A DNA stretch of 15,814 bases, from the NCBI GenBank assembly GCA_030618905.1, contig JAUXCL010000034.1, positions 1 through 15,814 on the forward strand, given 5' to 3'. This stretch comes from Bacteroidales bacterium. GTDB lineage: Bacteria; Bacteroidota; Bacteroidia; Bacteroidales; B18-G4. A program made the translations under genes and the position numbers. Within the stretch, counting starts at the first letter, position 1, and each line of letters begins with the position of its first letter. Positions 1-7,512 of this stretch are shown here, in pieces. The notes under the pieces were generated by a model. The model did no database searches. It saw nothing but the letters and a program-made list of their open reading frames with translations, and was not told the origin of the DNA.

Positions 1-2759
1 AAATCTTCCTGGATAGCATATGCACCGGCCTGGGCCATGGTTGTAAACGCAATAGAAGTTCCTGTTGAGATCTCTTCAGAAACACTTACATTGTAAACGG
101 CATATTTCATATCCTGTGCAAACACAGTATCCAGGTTAAAAATGCTATTGTTAATGGTCACATCAAGAGAAGCACTGCTCAGATTACCGTTAGCATTCAG
201 CGCATCGCTATGGCCATTATTGACAAGCGGTATCATGATATCAGCAGTTTCCCCTGGATCCAGTCTGCCATTATTATTACCCGTCTGGCTATCATCGACA
301 AAGATCTCACCAAAAGAAAGAACAGGTGCATTAAGGGTAATGATAAATGATGAATTCCAGGTCTCTTTGGTGTTGTCCTCAATACTCAGGTCAAAAGAAA
401 CATTTGCCTGATCGGGAATTGAATCAGCAACAGTAAAAGCATAAGCTTCCAATTGTGTGATGGCAGTTTGTACAGGAATGGTTCCCCATTCTTCATAATC
501 ATCCGTGATGATTACAAGATCACTTTCAGTGCTTAATGTTGCAGCAACTGATATAGCATCTTCTGATCCGATATTTTCAAGCTCTACATCCAGGTGAACT
601 GATTCACTGTAATCAGCCTGTCCATTACCATTGCCCGATGTCTGGTCTGCAATAGTATAATCGCTCATGATCATATAAGGTCCGTCCGGATTCTGAACCA
701 TAACGGTACCGAAAAATGGCTGGGCATTTTGTTTGGTAACCACGATATCGGCCTCACCGGGTATGGTGAAAGGATCAAGTTCAATGATGGCAATCCCACT
801 GGCATCAGCCAGTGCAGCTCCATGAAGCACAGCATCCCTGGAGATGGCTGCATAGGCATATGGTTCTGTGGTGATAGTAAAGGATGTTGTACCCAGAGGC
901 ATCAGGGGGTCATAAGTGACTGACAATGCCGGTGGCTCAGCAAAATAAATCATCAGGGACGGGTCGCCCATCAAACAATAAATCTCCCAGTAATACTCAG
1001 CTGAACCGGGTGATCCTTCGGTTACCGCAAGATTTCCGGCAAACACCATCTGGTATTGGGTAGTGTAAAAGTCTTCGAAAGCCTCTCCATGATCATGGAA
1101 AGTCCTGTCATAATATCCCAATGTAGTTTCTTCATAGGCAGGAGGATCTTCAGTGATGGGGCCCACCCCTACGCCAAAGTAATAATCCTCATCCCAGTAA
1201 GTGCTGTTGGTACCGCCAATATATCCAAGGGCTCCTTTATTCTCCGCCCTGAGCAGAGCTTCTCCAAAACAAGCATCTGAATTAAATGCATTGGATGAAC
1301 AACAATTACCAACGAGAAGGGAGTATTTATCCTGGTTCTGCAAAGCCGGAATATGGGATATGTTAAATGAAGGATCGCCCCACCCGGAGGCGCTGCAATG
1401 GGCAGTGTAATTGCCAAATCCAACACCATCACTGACATGCTGCCTGATATCTGCTGCATGGCTCCCCGATTCAGGGTACAAATACACATGGGAAGTGAGT
1501 CCGTGTGCGGCATTGAAATAGTTTTCAGTACCATAATTGATTTGCCCATTACCCCAGTCGCTTGCGTAAGTCCCGTCCATGCCGGAGACAAGAAGGACCT
1601 CATTCAGGAATGAAGGATCAGGCATCTCGTACTTTTCGTATTGCAGGGTTTTATCAATCTGCGGTTGCAGCTGATCTGTAGTTTGCGCAGAAAAGCGGCC
1701 ATAATAGATCTCCGGGAAATAATCACCCGTAAACTCACAATAATCCAGATCAGTAATGTGATAACCGGCATCCCCGTCAAAGGCGGGTATCTGGTCATCA
1801 TCCCCAACAAACAATACAAATGATGGTGCAGGGTCTTCTGGTGTACCGGCCTGGTACAGGCCTTCAATATATGCTTTGATGGAGGTCGTTGTATTTCCAA
1901 CCGCCGGATTGTCAGTATAGGCTTCAATAACGGTAAATCCCTTAATGGTCTTCCATTCAATGAAAGGCTGCAATTGATCCGTAAACATAGGGTCAGCAAT
2001 GATTACATATTTGATGGGATATGTGGTGATGGTATCCCTGCTGGCAGGACTGGCAGCTTTGTAATTGATAAAATGCATGCCCAGAGATTTATAATAGGGG
2101 CCGGAGTTCTTTAACTTTTCTTCAATTGTCAGTTGAATATCAGCGCCTTCAAATGTCACTTCAACTTCAATATTGTCATATACCCTGAGGGTATGTGTTA
2201 CCGGATTATATTGCACAGGTGAGATGTCCAGGCGGGCTATTCTCAGCCCCCTCATCATGCCAAGAACCTCAACAGAAGCAAGCTTTTCAAAATAAAACAT
2301 GTCTTTGGCATAAATGGCTTCATCAAAGAAAAATTCTTGTGGATAGCCATCTTTAACCAATGGAGGTTGGTCAGGGAACAATGGAGCATGTATGCCCATA
2401 TCATTTAAACTGATCTCCCTGAATGTTGAAGAAAGAATACTGACTTTTGGAGTAGCCCCCATAGGGATTTCAATCAGCTGCCTGTTGACCGGAAGCTTAG
2501 GGCTGCCCAAAAACTCCGTAGATGAATAGCCGGGAATGATCAATTCAGTAAATACCTGGCCTTCAACATCTACTTTAATGGTTTTGATAAGACTCAGATG
2601 ATTGGCAACGATTAATTTGTGGTATGTATTTTCAAGTACGGTGGTACGGCTGTTTTCAGTTGAAACTTTTATATCCTTTGCGAATATGAAACTTGTAACA
2701 TGAAGGAAAGCGATGGCTATAATTATAGCTCTGATCTTGATAAAAAGATGTTTGTCCAT
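1..2759 (-). CDS. Gingipain-family (C25) secreted cysteine peptidase, C-terminus missing at window edge
   Basis: I read one open frame on the minus strand from ATG at 2759-2757 through position 1 without a stop (about 919 codons), so the gene is partial. Residues 1-27 form a signal peptide (basic start, hydrophobic run, cut near A27). Residues 28 to about 250 resemble a gingipain propeptide-type N-terminal region. The catalytic domain spans about 251-606, from a YVIIAD strand to GDPSLMIYF. The dyad is visible: His454 in YTAHCSASGW and Cys487 in GNCCSSNAF, followed by CFGEALLR. The His-Cys interval of 33 residues equals that of RgpB (His211/Cys244). After it come two Ig-like repeats, each with a DxxxGNxNG-type loop (around 705-713 and 822-831), which may bind calcium. 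Such proteins in Bacteroidota are usually exported by type IX secretion through a C-terminal domain; here that part lies outside the window, so the route is inferred. Substrate specificity is unknown. Confidence 0.9.
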   Translation of the reverse strand, partial: MDKHLFIKIRAIIIAIAFLHVTSFIFAKDIKVSTENSRTTVLENTYHKLIVANHLSLIKTIKVDVEGQVFTELIIPGYSSTEFLGSPKLPVNRQLIEIPMGATPKVSILSSTFREISLNDMGIHAPLFPDQPPLVKDGYPQEFFFDEAIYAKDMFYFEKLASVEVLGMMRGLRIARLDISPVQYNPVTHTLRVYDNIEVEVTFEGADIQLTIEEKLKNSGPYYKSLGMHFINYKAASPASRDTITTYPIKYVIIADPMFTDQLQPFIEWKTIKGFTVIEAYTDNPAVGNTTTSIKAYIEGLYQAGTPEDPAPSFVLFVGDDDQIPAFDGDAGYHITDLDYCEFTGDYFPEIYYGRFSAQTTDQLQPQIDKTLQYEKYEMPDPSFLNEVLLVSGMDGTYASDWGNGQINYGTENYFNAAHGLTSHVYLYPESGSHAADIRQHVSDGVGFGNYTAHCSASGWGDPSFNISHIPALQNQDKYSLLVGNCCSSNAFNSDACFGEALLRAENKGALGYIGGTNSTYWDEDYYFGVGVGPITEDPPAYEETTLGYYDRTFHDHGEAFEDFYTTQYQMVFAGNLAVTEGSPGSAEYYWEIYCLMGDPSLMIYFAEPPALSVTYDPLMPLGTTSFTITTEPYAYAAISRDAVLHGAALADASGIAIIELDPFTIPGEADIVVTKQNAQPFFGTVMVQNPDGPYMIMSDYTIADQTSGNGNGQADYSESVHLDVELENIGSEDAISVAATLSTESDLVIITDDYEEWGTIPVQTAITQLEAYAFTVADSIPDQANVSFDLSIEDNTKETWNSSFIITLNAPVLSFGEIFVDDSQTGNNNGRLDPGETADIMIPLVNNGHSDALNANGNLSSASLDVTINNSIFNLDTVFAQDMKYAVYNVSVSEEISTGTSIAFTTMAQAGAYAIQED

Positions 2760-2816
2760 AGGATGATAGTTAAACGAAAAATCGATTTTTAATAGCAGCT
2801 TCTGTGATTTAGCATG

Positions 2817-2846
2817 CAAATATACAATATTCACAGTTTATACAAT
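2817..2846 (-). promoter_or_regulatory. Candidate Bacteroidota-type promoter of the C25 peptidase gene
   Basis: On the minus strand TATATTTG (2824-2817) fits the Bacteroidota -7 consensus TAnnTTTG exactly. ATTG (2846-2843) lies 18 bases upstream as a 3-of-4 match to the TTTG -33 element. The start codon is about 58 bases downstream. The region is AT-rich, so a chance match is possible, and no transcript data support it. Confidence 0.4.
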
Positions 2847-2847
2847 A
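2821..2847. repeat. Direct 9-bp repeat TATACAATA (two copies) over the peptidase promoter
   Basis: TATACAATA occurs at 2821-2829 and again at 2839-2847, an 18-bp period. On the minus strand this reads TATTGTATA twice, covering the putative -33 and -7 elements of the peptidase gene. It may be a tandem regulator site or an accident of AT-rich DNA. Confidence 0.45.
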
Positions 2848-2937
2848 GTTAATAAACAAATAAATATACATTTCTACATATAAATGCTATCTAATGTTTC
2901 AGACAATGGTGAAGTGGGAATAGTTGCCTTAGTCCGG

Positions 2938-4173
2938 TTATTGCAATCTTATATGCATAAATTTCTTTGAGATTTGCCTGACAGGGTAGGAAGCAGCCAG
3001 GTATCCTATGATGCAAACTGTTAATAAAACATAAATAAAGTCGGTGAAATGCATTACAACAGGATAGGCTTCAATGATAAACGATCCGTCACCCCCGCCA
3101 AGTGAGATGAGTCCAAATTTTTGCTGAAGGAAGCATAACAGGGCCCCCATTGATAAACCAAGGATACCACCAATAAAAGAAACCATCATGCCTTCGAACA
3201 GGAATATCCTTTTGATCAACCGGTTATTGGCTCCCATGCTATGTAAAACTGCGATGTCTTTTTTCTTGTCAATGATCAGCATGGTCAAGGAGCCAATGAC
3301 ATTAAATGCCGCCACGATCAGGATAAAAGTGAGGATGAAGAAGATGGCCCATTTTTCTGTCCTCATGATTTTGTAGAGCAATTCCTGTTGCTGAAAACGG
3401 TTCTTAACATTGAATTCCCGGCCAACAATGCTGCTGATTTGCGTCTGCATATCATCGACATCTACTGATGGGTCCAATAGTAATTCAATAGAAGTGACTT
3501 CGGTATTGTACTCAAATAATGACCTTGCAAAATCGATGGGGACGATCACATATTTAAGGTCAAATTCCTGGTGTAATGAAATGATGCCCGAGGGGATGAT
3601 ATTTTTACTATTGAAAGCATCGTTAAGGTTGATCCCGGCCGGACTGGCCGATCTGCTTGGCACATATACTGTTATGGGACCTGTATTGCCTGAGAGATAA
3701 AAGCCGAGATGATAGGCCACTCCCGCACCCATTACCGCAAAATTCATATCCCCCTCCCGGAGGATAAACTTACCATCAATGATCATAGAATCCAGGTCAG
3801 TCATTTCCCTGTACCCATCACCAACACCTTTCAGGTAAATTATATACTGACGTGAATTATGTTTTAGCAGGGCATTGTCTTCAACAATTTCGGTGAAGTA
3901 AACCACCCCATCCAGGTTCCTGATGCTTTCGGCATTGATATCTTCCGGGAAGAAGGTTTTACCCTCTTTTGCGGTGATTTCAAGATCAGGATTATAGGTA
4001 TTAAACAGTGAAACAATAAGGCCTTCAAAGCCATTGAAAACTGAAAGGACAACGATAAGGGCCATTGTACCAATGCTTATCCCTACAATAGAAATCCCGG
4101 AAATGATATTAATAATGTTGTAGGATTTCTTTGATAAAAGATACCTCTTGGCGATATACCATGCAAAATTCAA
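2938..4173 (-). CDS. LolC/LolE-type (FtsX/MacB-fold) ABC transporter permease
   Basis: The 411-residue protein has the layout of the lipoprotein-releasing permeases LolC/LolE: one N-terminal membrane helix (about 20-45), a large periplasmic domain (about 46-270), then three helices (about 275-300, 325-350, 379-397). Between helices 2 and 3, IDKKKDIAVLHSMGA (301-315) is the coupling-helix region typical of FtsX-like permeases that contact the ATPase. The usual role is to extract lipoproteins from the inner membrane for transfer to the outer membrane, with a LolD-type ATPase that is not encoded here. It starts 8 bases after rbfA, and I believe this adjacency recurs in Bacteroidota, which supports cotranscription. 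Other MacB-like substrates cannot be excluded. Length is normal for LolC/E and no defect is seen. Confidence 0.85.
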   Translation of the reverse strand: MNFAWYIAKRYLLSKKSYNIINIISGISIVGISIGTMALIVVLSVFNGFEGLIVSLFNTYNPDLEITAKEGKTFFPEDINAESIRNLDGVVYFTEIVEDNALLKHNSRQYIIYLKGVGDGYREMTDLDSMIIDGKFILREGDMNFAVMGAGVAYHLGFYLSGNTGPITVYVPSRSASPAGINLNDAFNSKNIIPSGIISLHQEFDLKYVIVPIDFARSLFEYNTEVTSIELLLDPSVDVDDMQTQISSIVGREFNVKNRFQQQELLYKIMRTEKWAIFFILTFILIVAAFNVIGSLTMLIIDKKKDIAVLHSMGANNRLIKRIFLFEGMMVSFIGGILGLSMGALLCFLQQKFGLISLGGGDGSFIIEAYPVVMHFTDFIYVLLTVCIIGYLAASYPVRQISKKFMHIRLQ

Positions 4174-4181
4174 ACCGGGAC

Positions 4182-4526
4182 TTATTCGTTTAGCAGATTT
4201 TCAATGTTCTCAATATAATCCAGTGAATCATCCTCAAAAAATTCAAGGTCAGGAACGCCCTTTAACTGGTGCCTGATCCTGGCAGCAAGACGGTACCTGA
4301 TCTCCTTCTTCCCCTTATTAATAACGTCAATCAATTCAGGTTTGCTTTCACTTGCAAAGATGCTCAGGAATACCCTGGCGATGGATAAATCGCGAGTGAC
4401 ATTCACCTTGGTGACCGTGATCATTGCCCCTGAATAAGCACCATGACTTTCACGCAGAAAAAAATCACCCAGCTCCCGCTGCAGTAATCTGGAAACTTTT
4501 AATTGTCGTTGGGATGCCATGTACAA
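4182..4526 (-). CDS. rbfA: Ribosome-binding factor A
   Basis: The protein is up to 114 residues and shows the RbfA pattern: an N-terminal helix starting SQRQLKVSRLLQRELGDFF, a KH-like core with MITVTKVNVTRDLSIARVFLSIF, and a C-terminal VPDLEFFEDDSLDYIENIE segment matching the family's P-x-L-x-F-x-x-D-x-S motif. RbfA binds the 30S subunit and helps 16S rRNA maturation, notably in cold growth. Two in-frame ATGs compete: 4526 (MYMASQ) and 4520 (MASQ). The second looks more like the family start, and neither has a clear Shine-Dalgarno sequence. Sixty bases separate it from the glycosyltransferase upstream and 8 from the permease downstream. Confidence 0.93.
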   Translation of the reverse strand: MYMASQRQLKVSRLLQRELGDFFLRESHGAYSGAMITVTKVNVTRDLSIARVFLSIFASESKPELIDVINKGKKEIRYRLAARIRHQLKGVPDLEFFEDDSLDYIENIENLLNE

Positions 4527-4586
4527 TTCAAATTAGATGCTTCTATCTACAAATGTAAACTATTTTCAAGAGAACAGGACGATCTC

Positions 4587-6125
4587 TTAATGGAATGGAT
4601 CGGGCAAAAGCTGCAGGTCTTGCAGATGATAAACAAAAACATTTTGCACTTTTCTATTTCCCCTCATGATGGCCAGGGTATCTAAAGGTGTGATCTCACG
4701 AAAGTAGGCGGAATAAAGTTCTTCCGGATCTTTATAATCCCTGCTCAGGCTGATGTAAATGGCGTCCATCCCGAGATAAAAACCTCCTCTCGCCTGATTG
4801 ATCCAGGCGTATTTATGAATGCTTGAAAGCTCACCAATAGCCAGAACATAGGTATCATTAGGATAGGCCACATAATAATCCAGATTAGCAGCGGGGAACC
4901 AGCGATGGGCAATGATGGGCAAATTGAACGGCAATTTTTGTTCTCCCAATTGCTTCCATCCATACATATCCAGTGACACATCATTCTTTCCGAGATTTCT
5001 TGGATCTTCTGAATAATCATAAAACAGCCACCCGGATTTGATCTGCCCGGCTCCTAAAATAACAACAATAAGCAGGATAGACAGGGAGAGTTGTATCCAG
5101 ACCGGGATCACTTTCTCATTTTGGGACTGCTTCACGCGGTCTGCAATAAATGCAGCCGCAACGATGATCAATCCAAGATATCCGGGGGCAGACCAATGAG
5201 GTAATGTTCCCCTGAACAAGGACAGGAAAAGAAAAGTTAAGATCAGTGGAAGGCTTATCCAAAGAAGAAACTTTGTCTTTTTAGCGGAGAAGTTTCTTTT
5301 ATGCCGGATAACACTCCAGAGCGCAATGAGGATGATTGCCACATTGAAAGGATTATTATACAGGATTTGTCCCATCAATTCTCTGAAGAAATTATCCGGT
5401 TTAATCCCGGATTCAAACAAGTTGGCCCTGCCTCCCTGGTAGGTAAAGCTGATCCAGTCATTGTCAATATTCCAAAGAATAACCGGCAGAAAACACAAGA
5501 TAGAAACGGCCAGGGCCATATACAAAGCTCCCTTTTTAAACCATTGGCGCTCATACAGGAGCAAATAAGCGATCACGCCAAACCAGAGGTAGATGCTGGT
5601 ATATTTGGAAAGCATCCCCAGGCCAATGCTCACGCCGGCAAGGATCAAATACAAATTTGTCTGATGAGGCCTTGCATCGCCAAAAAAGACAATGCTAAAG
5701 AAATATATGCTGAGCAACCAGAATAAAAGCTGGGGAGTATCCGGCAATATAAAAGTGCCGGCTATGAGAAAGCAATATATGGATGCCGTATATAAAAATG
5801 CTGCATAAAGCCCCGTAAGATGATTCTTTAATTTAGCACCTATTTTGAAAATAATCCATGTGTTAAGCGTACCAAAGACTATTGACGCCAGCCTCAGGAA
5901 GAACTCATGTTCCCATAACAAATCAAGTGTAAAAATTTGAATGACCCAGCCTACCATTGGTGGATGATCGAAATGGCTCAGCTCAGGATATAAAGCATAG
6001 GTCCAATAGTAAACCTCATCATTTCCAAGCTCAAGAAAACCAGCCAGGAATCCACGAATAGCTGCTGAGCTAATTAGCAGTATTATCAATATTTTTTGAA
6101 TGCCGCGATCGGATAGTTTATCCAC
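4587..6125 (-). CDS. GT39/ArnT-like membrane glycosyltransferase (PMT_2 family)
   Basis: The 512-residue protein starts with a membrane helix (about 10-32), then a loop with LGNDEVYYW (Asp36, Glu37) and HFDHPPMVGW (Asp53-His-Pro-Pro). That acidic pair in the first extracytoplasmic loop and the DHPP segment are hallmarks of the PMT_2/ArnT group, which transfers sugars from polyprenyl-phosphate carriers to lipid or protein acceptors outside the cytoplasm. About ten further hydrophobic segments follow, up to about residue 370. The last ~140 residues form a soluble domain, probably periplasmic. Acceptor and sugar cannot be told from sequence. Only 13 bases separate it from the PHP-like gene upstream, so the two are probably cotranscribed. 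No missing motif or frameshift was seen. Confidence 0.85.
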   Translation of the reverse strand: MDKLSDRGIQKILIILLISSAAIRGFLAGFLELGNDEVYYWTYALYPELSHFDHPPMVGWVIQIFTLDLLWEHEFFLRLASIVFGTLNTWIIFKIGAKLKNHLTGLYAAFLYTASIYCFLIAGTFILPDTPQLLFWLLSIYFFSIVFFGDARPHQTNLYLILAGVSIGLGMLSKYTSIYLWFGVIAYLLLYERQWFKKGALYMALAVSILCFLPVILWNIDNDWISFTYQGGRANLFESGIKPDNFFRELMGQILYNNPFNVAIILIALWSVIRHKRNFSAKKTKFLLWISLPLILTFLFLSLFRGTLPHWSAPGYLGLIIVAAAFIADRVKQSQNEKVIPVWIQLSLSILLIVVILGAGQIKSGWLFYDYSEDPRNLGKNDVSLDMYGWKQLGEQKLPFNLPIIAHRWFPAANLDYYVAYPNDTYVLAIGELSSIHKYAWINQARGGFYLGMDAIYISLSRDYKDPEELYSAYFREITPLDTLAIMRGNRKVQNVFVYHLQDLQLLPDPFH

Positions 6126-6138
6126 CTGCTTGATTGAT

Positions 6139-7341
6139 TTAATTGCGTATCCGTCTTCTCAAAAATAGAAAGATTAACAAAAATAACACAGAAAAGCCAA
6201 TTATTCTAAGAATCCAGGTCGACAACACTGCGATTTCTGCCTTATCCATTTTCCAGGGGTTATTTCCATCGTAACGGATCACCGGGTTAAGGTAAAAAAC
6301 TGTACTATTGCTGAAAGTAATCTCCACCCTGATATAGGTATCTTCCGGAGAAAAGATATAGAGGACAGAGTTCTTGTTCTCCACCGCATGCTTAACTTTT
6401 CCTCCCTGCCCGATAAAGCGCATCATTTCCGGTGCCCTGTCAACCCGAACCAGCAGGGTATCGCCGGAAAGCTTGACCGATTCCAGCAAAGGGACATCCA
6501 GGATCCGATCCCTTTTTTCATCAAAGGAATGTTTGCCCGGAACCCGGAAATCAACACCAAAGGCAGCTCCTTTTGCCAATGCCTGGATAATGGAAGTCCC
6601 ATCCAGGGAAGGGGAATGGATCATTGTACATAGATTGCCCACATCATCCGATCTGAACACATTATGGGAATCGTCATTGCCCATAATAGTCACCATCCTG
6701 CCTGCGGAAAGTGCAGCATCCCAATGCGCAATAGAATTCCCGAATCCATTCAGGACCTCCTGTCCGGTATAATTAGTCAGGTATTGCATATCCTCCGTGG
6801 AATATCCATTTCGCATCCTGGGGTGTGCAATATAAACCAGTTCATTGTCTTTACTCAGCAGGTCAAGGATATGCTGTTTATGGTGGACAGTTTGAAAGAT
6901 CGGATAGTCAGTCCACAAGACTTTCCTGGCTCCAACCAGAACCTGGTGATTTTTCCGGATGCCATAACCATGCTCGTATACCGGAATATATGATTTCTTC
7001 CCAATGCCATATTTACTGATCTTCTGGTAATCAGAAATGGCTTTAACATCATAGGTCATATAGTTGTATACGCTATCAATTGCTTCATTTGAGTTTTTAC
7101 GGCCATCTGTGAGGCCGAGCCAGGAATAAGACTGGACCTGAAAGTTAGACTTCTTCCATTGTGGATTATTTATGGCCTGATATGGGTTAAATAAGTGATC
7201 ACCTTGAAACGCCTGTGGCTCCGGGAAATGATAAATGGGACAAAGCAAATACTCGATACCCACAACCATAAACACGGCAATAATGAAATAGATCATCAAT
7301 CTTAATACAAACTTTAACAAGCCCACAATTAATTTTCCCAT
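6139..7341 (-). CDS. Membrane-anchored PHP-like protein with degenerate metal site
   Basis: This 400-residue protein has a membrane helix at each end (about 13-33 and 371-393; C-terminal tail RRRIRN). With both ends cytoplasmic, the middle would be periplasmic. The middle resembles a PHP phosphoesterase domain. The canonical HxHxxxSDG motif appears as YSWLGLTDG (72-80), so both His become Tyr72 and Trp74, and the canonical TDH appears as SDY (Tyr105 for His). Later ligands remain: Glu123 (PVYEHGYG), His173 (YIAHPRMR), Asp224 and His226 (GNDDSHN). A beta-rich region (about 285-360) follows the fold. It may bind one metal, bind a ligand without catalysis, or act in a changed way. It starts a tight block with the GT39 gene (13-base gap), suggesting a joint envelope role. 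The PHP assignment is mine by motif order; function is not known. Confidence 0.7.
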   Translation of the reverse strand: MGKLIVGLLKFVLRLMIYFIIAVFMVVGIEYLLCPIYHFPEPQAFQGDHLFNPYQAINNPQWKKSNFQVQSYSWLGLTDGRKNSNEAIDSVYNYMTYDVKAISDYQKISKYGIGKKSYIPVYEHGYGIRKNHQVLVGARKVLWTDYPIFQTVHHKQHILDLLSKDNELVYIAHPRMRNGYSTEDMQYLTNYTGQEVLNGFGNSIAHWDAALSAGRMVTIMGNDDSHNVFRSDDVGNLCTMIHSPSLDGTSIIQALAKGAAFGVDFRVPGKHSFDEKRDRILDVPLLESVKLSGDTLLVRVDRAPEMMRFIGQGGKVKHAVENKNSVLYIFSPEDTYIRVEITFSNSTVFYLNPVIRYDGNNPWKMDKAEIAVLSTWILRIIGFSVLFLLIFLFLRRRIRN

Positions 7342-7382
7342 AAAAACATCATTTTAGAAGTCCAAATTATTGATACAAGCGG

Positions 7383-7390
7383 CAAAATTA
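7383..7390 (-). promoter_or_regulatory. Possible -7 element for the PHP-like/GT39 block
   Basis: TAATTTTG on the minus strand (7390-7383) matches TAnnTTTG and lies about 42 bases before the start codon at 7341. The upstream -33 partner is weak: the nearest candidate, TTTA at 7410-7407, leaves a short 16-base spacer. This is a weak call. Confidence 0.3.
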
Positions 7391-7512
7391 ATGGTTTTCT
7401 GTCATCTAAAGGGAATTCTTGCAGAACTTGTGCTAAATAATGAAACGTAATGCGTTTACTTTTCGTTAAACGAGGAAACTTAAATCTTCTTATAAATTAT
7501 AATCTGGCGCAA

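Noticed and set aside
1169..1999. Minus-strand frames of 144 and 131 codons within the peptidase region
   Set aside because: They lie in another frame from the continuous peptidase translation, which carries the His/Cys dyad and has no stop through the window edge.
5301..5726. 141-codon plus-strand frame inside the GT39 gene
   Set aside because: Antisense to a well-supported membrane protein gene; no family resemblance and no promoter.
6374..7019. Several overlapping plus-strand frames within the PHP-like gene, raising the question of which strand codes
   Set aside because: The minus-strand frame is single, long, bounded by two membrane helices and spaced operon-like; the plus-strand frames are short and mutually overlapping.
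7411..7423. Sigma-54-like sequence GGGAATTCTTGCA before the response regulator
   Set aside because: The GG and GC are 7 to 8 bases apart rather than the required 10, so it is not a valid -24/-12 promoter.
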